Below, in pieces: positions 7,538-14,983 of a stretch of DNA of 20,432 nt. The stretch comes from Clostridia bacterium. Its GTDB lineage: Bacteria; Bacillota; Clostridia; Oscillospirales; CAG-272. Below the pieces are notes generated by a model that searched no databases, was not told the origin of the DNA, and saw only the letters and a list, made by a program, of their open reading frames with translations. Position 1 is the stretch's first letter, and the number at the start of each line of letters is the position of its first letter. A program made the position numbers and the translations under genes. Location: the NCBI GenBank assembly GCA_017408535.1, contig JAFQUL010000042.1:1-20432 (forward strand), read 5' to 3'.

Positions 7538-8608
7538 ATGAGAACAAGACATCTGATCGATTCACGCGACTATTCTGTTGAAGAAATAAAAGAGCTTTGC
7601 CTTTCCGCAGAGCAGATCAAGGATAATCTTGATGATTACTGTGACGCTTGCAGGACCAAGATAATGGCTACACTTTTTTATGAGCCCAGTACAAGAACAC
7701 AGCTGTCCTTCCAGACGGCAATGCTCAGACTGGGAGGAAAGGTCATCGGCTTTTCCGATGCATCCAGTAGCTCTGTTTCAAAGGGAGAGAGCCTCAGAGA
7801 TACAGTAAAGATAGTATCCGGTTACTCTGATATAACCGTTATCCGTCATCCTGTTGAGGGTGCGGCTTATGCGGCATCTCTTTATAGCCGTACTCCGGTT
7901 ATAAATGCCGGTGACGGCGGTCACCAGCACCCTACCCAGACCCTGACCGACCTGTTTACCATCTATCTCAGTAAAGGTACGCCGGACGGTCTTACCGTGG
8001 GTCTTTGCGGTGACCTTCTTAACGGCAGAACAGTTCATTCTCTTATAAATGTTCTTCTCAGATATTCCGTTAAAGAGATCATTCTTATATCTACGGCTGA
8101 GCTCAGCATACCGGAATACCTTAAGGCACAGATAGTTCTGAATGGTATAAAGTATACTGAGACACAGGATCTCGAGGAGGTTATTCCTTATCTTGACGTG
8201 CTTTATATGACAAGAATACAGAAAGAGCGTTTCCGTAGTATTGAGCAGTATGAACAGCAGTCGGGAGTCTTTGTTCTCACTAAAAAGAAGCTTGAGAGAG
8301 CAAAAAAGGATCTTCTTATCCTTCATCCCCTGCCTAAGGTAGATGAGATCGACTATGACGTTGATGACGATCCCCGTGCAATGTATTTTGAGCAGGCAGA
8401 GAACGGTATGTATATGCGTATGGCTCTTGTTCTTGATCTTCTCAAGAACAAGAAGGTGAGGAGTCATCCCGTATACGAGGCGGCAGGCTACAGATACTGC
8501 CCTAATCCCCGCTGTATCTCAAATCACGAAAAGTATCTGCCCAAGCTTATCGGCGGAGAGTCGTCCGGAGAAAACGGACATTGTATATACTGTGATACAG
8601 TACTTTAA
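7538..8608 (+). CDS. pyrB: Aspartate carbamoyltransferase with a fused PyrI-type zinc-binding tail
   Basis: The enzyme joins carbamoyl phosphate and aspartate to form N-carbamoyl-aspartate, the committed step of pyrimidine synthesis. The catalytic part (about residues 1-308) has the carbamoyl phosphate motif F-Y-E-P-S-T-R-T (about 48-55), H-P-T-Q-T-L-T-D-L, a T-R-I-Q-K-E-R-F active-site loop and the closing H-P-L-P-K-V-D-E-I. At 356 residues it is some 45 longer than a usual PyrB. The extra tail contains C321-P-N-P-R-C326-I-S-N-H and C349-I-Y-C352, i.e. C-x4-C-x22-C-x2-C. E. coli PyrI has the same pattern (C-P-N-S-N-C-I-S-H ... C-K-Y-C) in its zinc domain. The nucleotide-binding domain of PyrI is absent. 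AAGGAAAAG precedes the ATG, 16 bases after aroK. Confidence 0.93.
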   Translation: MRTRHLIDSRDYSVEEIKELCLSAEQIKDNLDDYCDACRTKIMATLFYEPSTRTQLSFQTAMLRLGGKVIGFSDASSSSVSKGESLRDTVKIVSGYSDITVIRHPVEGAAYAASLYSRTPVINAGDGGHQHPTQTLTDLFTIYLSKGTPDGLTVGLCGDLLNGRTVHSLINVLLRYSVKEIILISTAELSIPEYLKAQIVLNGIKYTETQDLEEVIPYLDVLYMTRIQKERFRSIEQYEQQSGVFVLTKKKLERAKKDLLILHPLPKVDEIDYDVDDDPRAMYFEQAENGMYMRMALVLDLLKNKKVRSHPVYEAAGYRYCPNPRCISNHEKYLPKLIGGESSGENGHCIYCDTVL

Positions 8609-8630
8609 GAAAAAATAGATTACAATTTTT

Positions 8631-9437
8631 ATGAAAGAAAAGAGCAGCTTTATTGCCGCAACCTTCAATCTCAGGCGTGATTGTTACTGTGACGGTAAAA
8701 GACGCTGGAAGCACAGAAAAAATGCCGTTATTGAAATAATTCGCAGCATAGGTGCCGACGTGCTCGGTGTTCAGGAGCTTACGCCCAAAATGAAAAGGGA
8801 TATAGAGAGCCACCTTCCGGAATACCGCTTTGTTGGCCGTCCAAGGTGCGGCGGACTTTTGTCTGAGCATAACGATATTCTTGTAAAGCGTGATAAGTTC
8901 ACGGTAGAAGAGGAAGAGACGTTCTGGCTTTCCGACAAGCCGGGCAAGGTCGGTAGTCGTCTGGCCGGTGCATTTTATCCCCGTATATGCACCAATGTCA
9001 GACTCAGGGGTGTTAACGGTGACTGTATTAATATCCTTAATACTCACTATGATCACAGGTCACCCGGCGCCAGAGAATTTGCTTCACGGCTTATTAAGGA
9101 CAAGCTTGACCGTGTCGGAAAAAGAATCCCCACTGTTGTTATGGGGGATCTGAATTCATCACCGGACAGTAATCCTCTTACTGTTTTGCTTAACCGTGGC
9201 AAAACGGTTTTGCGGGACGCTGTAAAAGAAGGTATCGCAAAGCTTGAGGATAAACTTGATAACGGTTATTTTACCTTTCATCTGTTTAAGGGTAAGACCG
9301 CCGAAAAGGGAAGTGTTCTTGATTATATTCTCATAAGCCCTGATATCGGCGTTCTTTGTGCATCTGCTGTGGAGACATCGGTGGACGGCGTTTTACCGTC
9401 AGACCATTTTCCGGTTGTAGCAGAGCTGACGTTTTAA
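8631..9437 (+). CDS. Endonuclease/exonuclease/phosphatase (EEP) family protein
   Basis: This 268-residue protein has the full set of EEP superfamily motifs: A-T-F-N-L-R (Asn, about residue 13), V-Q-E-L (Glu metal ligand, about 47), I-L-N-T-H-Y-D-H (about 138-145), G-D-L-N-S-S-P (about 173-179), L-D-Y-I-L-I (near 229) and the C-terminal S-D-H-F-P-V (about 257-262). Members hydrolyse phosphodiester or phosphate bonds in nucleic acids, inositol phosphates or sphingomyelin, using Mg2+. No signal peptide is seen, so a cytoplasmic role is likely. Its closest general resemblance is to small bacterial EEP proteins of unknown substrate. The ATG has no recognisable ribosome binding site although it sits only 22 bases after pyrB; expression may depend on coupling, or the start may be inefficient. 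Confidence 0.85.
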   Translation: MKEKSSFIAATFNLRRDCYCDGKRRWKHRKNAVIEIIRSIGADVLGVQELTPKMKRDIESHLPEYRFVGRPRCGGLLSEHNDILVKRDKFTVEEEETFWLSDKPGKVGSRLAGAFYPRICTNVRLRGVNGDCINILNTHYDHRSPGAREFASRLIKDKLDRVGKRIPTVVMGDLNSSPDSNPLTVLLNRGKTVLRDAVKEGIAKLEDKLDNGYFTFHLFKGKTAEKGSVLDYILISPDIGVLCASAVETSVDGVLPSDHFPVVAELTF

Positions 9438-9508
9438 TATACTTGCGGTTTCGTTAGATTATTAATTGACTTGTAACAGTAAAAAGTTACGTATATCGGA
9501 GGATAAGC

Positions 9509-10867
9509 ATGAATATAGTTGTTGCCGGCCTTGGTAAGGTTGGACTTGAAGTAGTTGAACAGCTTTCATCAGAAGGACATTCCGTCACTGTAATAGATAC
9601 AGACGCAAAAAAAGTGGATTCCGCGCTGGGACTTCACGATATCGGCGGCGTTGTAGGCAGCGCTACTGATTTTAGGGTGCTTCTTGAGGCAAATATCAGT
9701 GAGGCTGACCTGCTTATAGCTTTTACCGGCAATGATGAGATAAATCTGATGGCATGTCTTCTCAGTAAGAAGCTGGGTGCAAAAAGTACTATCGCAAGGG
9801 CCAGAAATCCCGAATACCGTGAGGGAATTTATATAGTTCGTGATGATCTCGGCCTTTCTATGTGCATAAATCCGGAGATGGAGACCGCGCGAGAAATTGC
9901 CAGAATACTCAGATTTCCTCTTGCAAAGAATGTTGAACCCTTTGCAAAGGGAAAGGTGGAGATGATCCAGTATGTGCTCAAGGATTCGGATCCTCTCTGC
10001 GGAAGGACCGTTAATTCCGTTTTCTCACGGCTGAAAAATCCCGTCCTTGTATGTGCTGTTTTAAGAGAAGACCGAGTTATAATTCCTTACGGTGATTTTA
10101 TCTTTAGTGATGGGGACGAGCTTTTCCTCGTTTCATCTCCCGATCGCCTCAGTGCATTTTTCAGAGAGGTGGGAATACGTACAACGACGGTACGTGATAT
10201 AATAATAATCGGCGGAGGAAGAACCTCGTATTATCTCGCGGAGCAGCTTCGCAAGGAACGGCTCAATATTACAATAATTGAGATCAACAAAGGTGTTGCG
10301 GAAGAGATATCCGATCTTCTGCCCAATGTTAATGTTATAAACGGTGACGGTACCGATCAGCAGATACTTGCTGAGGAGGGTCTCAGGGACAAGGATGCCC
10401 TTTGCTGTATGACCGGCATTGACGAAGAAAATATTATTGCATCCATGTATGCCAACAGCGTATGTGAGGATATAAAAACCATAACCAAGGTCAGCCGGTC
10501 TGAGCTTACTTATCTCGGACGATCTCTCGGTCTTGACAGTATCGTTACACCTAAGAAAATAGCCGCTAACCTTATCCTTCAGTATGTAAGAGCCAAGCAG
10601 AATTCAGAGGGCAGCAACGTACTGACTCTTTATAAGCTGGCAGACGGCAAGGCAGAGGCACTGGAGCTTATGGTAACCGAGGAAAGTTCACTTGTCGGAA
10701 TTACTCTCAAGGATCTCAGTATTTCAAATGACGTTATTCTTGCGGGTATAAACCGAAAGGGAAAGATCATCATCCCCCGCGGTTCTGACGCACTTGAAGC
10801 CGGAGATACGGTAATAGTTGTCACTACCCGTATGGGACTTGATAATCTCGAGGATATCACGGAGTAA
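9509..10867 (+). CDS. trkA: Trk potassium uptake regulatory subunit TrkA
   Basis: TrkA is the cytoplasmic NAD(H)-binding ring that gates the TrkH potassium channel. The 452-residue protein has the usual duplicated RCK architecture. The first Rossmann motif is V-A-G-L-G-K-V-G-L-E (residues 4-13), with V-I-D-T-D at the end of its second strand. A first TrkA-C domain lies around 145-220. The second Rossmann copy begins I-I-I-G-G-G-R-T-S-Y (near 231-240), with I-I-E-I-N following. A second TrkA-C domain ends the protein. A strong CGGAGG precedes the ATG. The stop lies three bases from the trkH start, so the two are an operon. The 71-base gap from the previous gene holds no clear promoter or terminator. 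Confidence 0.95.
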   Translation: MNIVVAGLGKVGLEVVEQLSSEGHSVTVIDTDAKKVDSALGLHDIGGVVGSATDFRVLLEANISEADLLIAFTGNDEINLMACLLSKKLGAKSTIARARNPEYREGIYIVRDDLGLSMCINPEMETAREIARILRFPLAKNVEPFAKGKVEMIQYVLKDSDPLCGRTVNSVFSRLKNPVLVCAVLREDRVIIPYGDFIFSDGDELFLVSSPDRLSAFFREVGIRTTTVRDIIIIGGGRTSYYLAEQLRKERLNITIIEINKGVAEEISDLLPNVNVINGDGTDQQILAEEGLRDKDALCCMTGIDEENIIASMYANSVCEDIKTITKVSRSELTYLGRSLGLDSIVTPKKIAANLILQYVRAKQNSEGSNVLTLYKLADGKAEALELMVTEESSLVGITLKDLSISNDVILAGINRKGKIIIPRGSDALEAGDTVIVVTTRMGLDNLEDITE

Positions 10868-10870
10868 GAT

Positions 10871-12310
10871 ATGAACAGAAGAATGATCGTGTATTCCCTC
10901 GGTCTGCTTGTCTTCTTTGAGGGAATCCTTATGCTGTTTCCTGCTCTCGTTTCTTTGATTTACAGAGAGGAAATCCTTAAATATTATCTGATCACTGCTC
11001 TTGTGCTTATTGCGGTCGGCTTTATTGTTAGCCGCATTAAGACCAAGGACAGAATGATCTTCACCCGTGAGGGACTTTTGACCGTTTCTCTCGGATGGAT
11101 AGTTATGAGCCTTTTCGGTGCTATCCCGTTTAGTCTTTCGGGTGAGTTTCCCACTTACATCGATGCTTTTTTCGAGATGGTCTCCGGATTTACTACCACC
11201 GGTGCGAGTGTCCTGTCAGATGTTGAGAAGCTCAGCCATGCATCTCAGTTCTGGCGCAGTTTTTCGCACTGGATAGGCGGTATGGGAGTCCTTGTCTTCG
11301 TTATGGCGGCGGTGAAGCTTGCCAGCGGCGGCGGAAACATATATCTTCTCCGTGCAGAAAGCCCGGGCGCTGAGGTTTCTAAGCTTGTTCCCAGCTCACG
11401 CGGGACGGCAAAGATCCTTTATACCATATATATAGCTTTGACCGCTATCGAGTTTGTGATCCTTCTGTTTTGCGGTTTGGATGTTTTTGAGTCAGTTACT
11501 ATGACCTTGTCAACTGCCGGAACAGGCGGATTTGGAATATACAATAATTCTTTTGCCGGCTTTTCTCCTGCAGCTCAAATAGTTGTCGCAATATTTATGG
11601 CTTTATTCGGAGTGAATTTCAGCTGTTATTATCTTATCATTGCCCGCAGATTCAAGGAAGTGCTTAAAAGTGAGGAGCTGAGGGCATACGTAATAATCAT
11701 GCTGGTTGCTACTGTCACGATAGCAATGAATATAGCAAATACCTGTTCCGGAATAGGAGAAGCCTTCCGCGGTGCGTTTTTCCAAGTGTCCAGCGTTATG
11801 ACTACTACCGGATTTTCCACAATGGACTTTAATTTGTGGCCTGAACTCTCGAGAATTATTATGCTTATCGTTATGTGCATCGGCGCTTGCGAGGGAAGTA
11901 CCGGCGGAGGTCTTAAGGTTTCAAGATTTATACTTCTCGGTAAAATTGCGGTGAGAGAGATCCGCCACGCGGCAAAACCTAATGCAGTCAGCACTGTAAG
12001 GTATAACGGAAAAACAGTAAGCGAAGGAATGGTCCGTAATATTTGTTCCTATTTTGTTTTATACGTTATCGTGATCATTGTATCTGTAGTTTTGGTATCT
12101 TTTGACGGCTTTGATACTGTCAGCAATGTGTCAGGCGTTATTGCTACCGTCAATAATATCGGTCCCGGCCTTGAGATGGTTGGCGCAACAGGAAATTTTG
12201 GAAGCTACAGCCTTTTCTCAAAGCTCGTCTTTTCCTTTGATATGCTGTTCGGACGACTCGAACTGTTCCCGATGTTTGCTCTTTTCTCACTGAGAACATG
12301 GAGAAGATAA
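10871..12310 (+). CDS. trkH: Trk potassium uptake channel subunit TrkH
   Basis: This is the integral membrane pore subunit for potassium uptake, working with the TrkA ring encoded just upstream. At 479 residues it has the TrkH/KtrB fold of four M1-P-M2 repeats. All four pore-loop filters are recognisable: T-T-T-G-A-S (about 113-118), S-T-A-G-T-G-G-F-G (about 214-222), T-T-T-G-F-S-T (about 311-317) and N-N-I-G-P-G-L (about 427-433). The family motif G-G-M-G-V-L-V-F lies near 136-143, and G-S-T-G-G-G-L-K before the fourth repeat. The gap to trkA is three bases. TrkH and KtrB are close relatives; the TrkA-type two-RCK partner favours TrkAH. Confidence 0.95.
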   Translation: MNRRMIVYSLGLLVFFEGILMLFPALVSLIYREEILKYYLITALVLIAVGFIVSRIKTKDRMIFTREGLLTVSLGWIVMSLFGAIPFSLSGEFPTYIDAFFEMVSGFTTTGASVLSDVEKLSHASQFWRSFSHWIGGMGVLVFVMAAVKLASGGGNIYLLRAESPGAEVSKLVPSSRGTAKILYTIYIALTAIEFVILLFCGLDVFESVTMTLSTAGTGGFGIYNNSFAGFSPAAQIVVAIFMALFGVNFSCYYLIIARRFKEVLKSEELRAYVIIMLVATVTIAMNIANTCSGIGEAFRGAFFQVSSVMTTTGFSTMDFNLWPELSRIIMLIVMCIGACEGSTGGGLKVSRFILLGKIAVREIRHAAKPNAVSTVRYNGKTVSEGMVRNICSYFVLYVIVIIVSVVLVSFDGFDTVSNVSGVIATVNNIGPGLEMVGATGNFGSYSLFSKLVFSFDMLFGRLELFPMFALFSLRTWRR

Positions 12311-12337
12311 CATTGCCATTGCGGTCTCCTCAATTCA

Positions 12338-12366
12338 TTGACTTTGATGTTCTTAAATGATATAAT
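12338..12366 (+). promoter_or_regulatory. Near-consensus SigA promoter for the DUF1836 gene
   Basis: TTGACT (12338-12343) and TATAAT (12361-12366) are separated by 17 bases. The DUF1836 start lies 33 bases downstream behind ACGGAGGA, so this gene is probably not dependent on trkAH transcription. Confidence 0.85.
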
Positions 12367-12398
12367 CAATTTGTGGAATAACTACGGAGGACATAATT

Positions 12399-13004
12399 AT
12401 GTCGCATAGTGAACGATATTTATCTTTCCGCTGTCCGCGATGGAGAGAACTTCCGGAGCTTGAGCTTTACATGGACCAGGTGCTGTGCATCCTCGAAAAA
12501 AACCTCGGTTTGTTTGGGGAAGAAACAGACAGTAAAAAAGAAGATGACGGACAGAAAACTTCTGTCGTCATCACACCTACCATGATCAACAATTATGTAA
12601 AAAACAAGCTCATTCCGCCTCCGGAAAAGAAGAGATATTCCCGACTCCATCTTGCTTATCTGCATATTATTTGTGTGGGCAAGCGTATACTCAGTATGTC
12701 AGAGATCAAAGCAGTGCTTGATATTTTGCTCGATGAATATACCCCTGAGGAGGCTTATGATCTTTTTTGTGATGAGATAGAGGGGGCATTAAGACATACC
12801 TTCGGCGGGGAATTCCTTTCTGCGGGTGACGGGTCTCTTTCAAGTGCGCATATCGTCTTGTCAGCACTGGCGAATGCATTTTCTTTTAAGATGTATGCGC
12901 AAAATACAATCAGTGAGGTCAGACCCGCTGTAACCGAAGAAAATCCTAAGCAAAAGGAAAAAAACAAGGAAAAAGAAAAAAATAAAAAGAATTCGGAAAA
13001 ATAA
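12399..13004 (+). CDS. DUF1836 domain protein, probable MerR-like DNA-binding regulator
   Basis: This 201-residue protein matches the pattern of DUF1836, a family common in Firmicutes. It begins F-R-C-P-R-W-R-E-L-P-E-L-E-L-Y-M-D-Q-V and continues with I-T-P-T-M-I-N-N-Y-V-K (about residues 60-70), K-R-Y-S-R-L-H-L-A-Y-L (about 79-89) and L-S-M-S-E-I-K. The N-Y-V-K ... Y-S-R-L-H section resembles the helix-turn-helix and wing of MerR regulators, so DNA binding is likely; the target is unknown. The last 20 or so residues are almost pure Lys/Glu/Asn (K-E-K-E-K-N-K-K-N). The ATG follows ACGGAGGA. It has its own strong promoter and ends 3 bases before a hairpin terminator shared with the convergent spoVG. 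Confidence 0.8.
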   Translation: MSHSERYLSFRCPRWRELPELELYMDQVLCILEKNLGLFGEETDSKKEDDGQKTSVVITPTMINNYVKNKLIPPPEKKRYSRLHLAYLHIICVGKRILSMSEIKAVLDILLDEYTPEEAYDLFCDEIEGALRHTFGGEFLSAGDGSLSSAHIVLSALANAFSFKMYAQNTISEVRPAVTEENPKQKEKNKEKEKNKKNSEK

Positions 13005-13007
13005 AAA

Positions 13008-13032
13008 CTCTGCCGTACACAGAGCGGCAGAG
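13008..13032. terminator. Bidirectional terminator between the DUF1836 gene and spoVG
   Basis: CTCTGCCG (13008-13015) pairs with CGGCAGAG (13025-13032) around a 9-nt loop. An A-run lies on the left and CTTTCT on the right. It sits between two convergent genes: 3 bases after the DUF1836 stop and 26 bases after the end of spoVG. Confidence 0.8.
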
Positions 13033-13058
13033 CTTTCTAAAACAGTATTTTATTGTTT

Positions 13059-13355
13059 TTATACCAGAGCAATGCTTTCCTCTTCAACTGCATCTGCTTC
13101 AGCGAGGGCAGTTTCATACGCTTCAAGCACGGAGCTTTCCAGCATACTGCGGAAGTCCGCATTGATGGGATGAACGATATCGCGGTAGGTAGCGTCTGGA
13201 TTCTTTCTGCTCGGCATTACGATAAAAAGCTTGTCACGTGCGTTGATTACCTTTATATCGTGAACAGCCAGCTGGTCGTCAAAAGTTACGGATACGATGG
13301 CTTTCATCGGTCCATCACTAAACATCTTTCGGATTTTGATATCGGTTATTGTCAA
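13059..13355 (-). CDS. spoVG: SpoVG family regulatory protein
   Basis: SpoVG is a small, widely conserved Firmicute protein that binds nucleic acid and affects sporulation, septation and virulence gene expression in different species. The 98 residues are typical: I-T-D-I-K-I-R-K-M opens the protein, then M-K-A-I-V-S-V-T-F-D (about 17-26), L-A-V-H-D-I-K-V-I (about 29-37), and the hallmark F-I-V-M-P-S-R-K-N followed by Y-R-D-I-V-H-P-I (about 44-64). The C-terminus is acidic. The start is a TTG at 13355, seven bases behind AGGAGGG; no in-frame ATG fits. It is divergent from murC with about 200 bases between, and convergent with the DUF1836 gene. A clear promoter could not be assigned. Confidence 0.93.
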   Translation of the reverse strand: MTITDIKIRKMFSDGPMKAIVSVTFDDQLAVHDIKVINARDKLFIVMPSRKNPDATYRDIVHPINADFRSMLESSVLEAYETALAEADAVEEESIALV

Positions 13356-13470
13356 TTTAATTCCCTCCTGATCAAAGCTGTCCGAAAAAGCATTGTTTTA
13401 TTCATTTCCTTGCAAGATATATTCTATAGTATTTTTGTGAAAATTATACCTACCGTTATGTGATTTTTTC

Positions 13471-13498
13471 TTGATTATTTTTTGATAAAAAACATAAA
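13471..13498 (+). promoter_or_regulatory. Possible SigA promoter for murC
   Basis: TTGATT (13471-13476) and CATAAA (13493-13498) are separated by 16 bases in the AT-rich spoVG-murC gap. The -10 box is weak, so this is tentative. Confidence 0.3.
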
Positions 13499-13556
13499 CA
13501 TTTAAGTAGCCTGATCATAAAACGGGTAACGATAACAGGAGAAAGGTGAGATTGTT

Positions 13557-14954
13557 TTGTCACTTGGAAATACCGCGTACGGAAAAGAAAAGATAAGAGA
13601 GCTTCTCCGTGACGTTAAAAGCATATATTTCCTCGGTATAGGCGGAATAAATATGTCCGCTCTTGCCAGAATGACGGTCGCTCAGGGACTCAGGGCAGGC
13701 GGTTACGATCGGACGAGGAGCGGAATTACCGAAAAGCTTGAAAAGGCGGGAATAGAGGTTTTTTACGAGCTTGATCCGGAGCATCTTTCTGGATACGGTG
13801 CTCTTGTTTACACAGTAGCTATCAGCGAGGATAATCCCGAATATCTGCGGGCGCAGGAGCTTCAGATCCCCGTTATTTCCCGTGCTGATTATATGGGGTA
13901 TATAATGAGTGGTTACCGTGAGAGGATCGGTATATCCGGAATGCACGGTAAGAGTACCACTACCGCTATGGTAGCCTCTGTTTTTGAGTACGGCGGTGCC
14001 GACCCCACTGTGTTGTCAGGTGCTGAGCTCAAAGGAATAGAAAGCTCATACAGAGAGGGCGGTCTTGACAATCTTGTGTTTGAGGCCTGTGAATACAAGG
14101 ATTCTTTTCTTGAATTTTATCCTTCTGTTGCCATTGTTCTTAATATAGATCTTGACCACCTTGACTATTTTTCCGGAATCGGGCATATTCGTTCCTCATT
14201 TACAAAGTTTATAAACAAATGCAGAGACGGTGGAACTGTTGTACTCAATTTTGATGATGCGGATGTAAGAGCGGTTGCCTCAGAGTATAAAGGTAACTTA
14301 GTAACCTTCGGTGTGGATTCCGGGGACGTTGATTACAGAGCGGTCAATATAGAATATTGCGGCAGAAAGTGTGGCTTTGACCTTCTCTTTAAGAATGATT
14401 TTTTCTGTCATATTGATCTTTCCGTAACCGGTGAGCATTACGTCAGAGATGCACTGGCTGCCGCAGCAGCCGCCGCGTCCTGCGGTATCAGCAAAGACGG
14501 TATAATCAAGGGTCTGTCCTCGTTTACCGGTGTTCATCGCAGGATGGAATACAGGGGAAAGTATTTTGGGGCAGATGTATTTGATGACTATGCTCATCAT
14601 CCCAAAGAGATAAGAAGTACTTTTTCGGCGGTCGAAAAAATGGGATATAATAATGTCTGGTGTGTATATCAGCCACACACCTATTCCCGTACCGCAACGC
14701 TTTACGATGGTTTTATTTCTGCTTTCTCTGATTATAAAGTTAATGTTATATTTGCTGATATTTTTGCCGCCAGAGAAACTAATAGGTGGGGTGTTTCCTC
14801 TGAAAAGCTGGCAGAAGAGATACCGGGAGCAAAGTATTATCCCGATCATGAGGGAATTATCGGCTTCCTTAAAAGCAATGTAAAAGACGGTGATGCCGTA
14901 ATAGTAATGGGCGCTGGAGACATCTGTTCAATTTTAGAGGAAATGAAACTTTAA
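13557..14954 (+). CDS. murC: UDP-N-acetylmuramate--L-alanine ligase
   Basis: MurC adds L-alanine to UDP-MurNAc with ATP, the first peptide step of peptidoglycan precursor synthesis. The 465-residue length is normal. The N-terminal domain has F-L-G-I-G-G-I-N-M-S-A-L-A (about residues 24-36). The ATP-binding loop is G-M-H-G-K-S-T-T-T-A-M (about 128-138). N-I-D-L-D-H-L-D-Y-F and the C-terminal F-D-D-Y-A-H-H-P-K-E (about 341-350) and Y-Q-P-H-T-Y-S-R-T are family landmarks. The usual P-loop is G-T-H-G-K-T; Met and Ser replace the two threonines here. The start is a TTG at 13557 behind GGAGAAAGGTGAG. It heads a run with the Na/Pi transporter and HAD phosphatase genes and is not in a division/cell-wall cluster. 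Confidence 0.93.
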   Translation: MSLGNTAYGKEKIRELLRDVKSIYFLGIGGINMSALARMTVAQGLRAGGYDRTRSGITEKLEKAGIEVFYELDPEHLSGYGALVYTVAISEDNPEYLRAQELQIPVISRADYMGYIMSGYRERIGISGMHGKSTTTAMVASVFEYGGADPTVLSGAELKGIESSYREGGLDNLVFEACEYKDSFLEFYPSVAIVLNIDLDHLDYFSGIGHIRSSFTKFINKCRDGGTVVLNFDDADVRAVASEYKGNLVTFGVDSGDVDYRAVNIEYCGRKCGFDLLFKNDFFCHIDLSVTGEHYVRDALAAAAAAASCGISKDGIIKGLSSFTGVHRRMEYRGKYFGADVFDDYAHHPKEIRSTFSAVEKMGYNNVWCVYQPHTYSRTATLYDGFISAFSDYKVNVIFADIFAARETNRWGVSSEKLAEEIPGAKYYPDHEGIIGFLKSNVKDGDAVIVMGAGDICSILEEMKL

Positions 14955-14983
14955 GATGTAAAAAAAATTAATTGGAGGTAAGA

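Noticed and set aside
8547..9056. 169-residue minus-strand frame opposite pyrB and the EEP gene
   Set aside because: The EEP gene on the plus strand has all its family motifs; the antisense frame has none and no start signal.
9473..9490. Inverted repeat GTAAC-N8-GTTAC in front of trkA, next to a TTGACT hexamer
   Set aside because: The arms are only five bases, and no -10 box lies at a usable distance from TTGACT, so neither an operator nor a promoter can be supported.
13053..13463. 136-residue plus-strand frame covering spoVG
   Set aside because: Antisense shadow of spoVG, whose family motifs are clear.
13367..13517. CCTGATCA present at 13367-13374 and again at 13510-13517, flanking the spoVG-murC gap
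   Set aside because: An 8-base match is short, and one copy overlaps the spoVG ribosome binding site; chance cannot be excluded.
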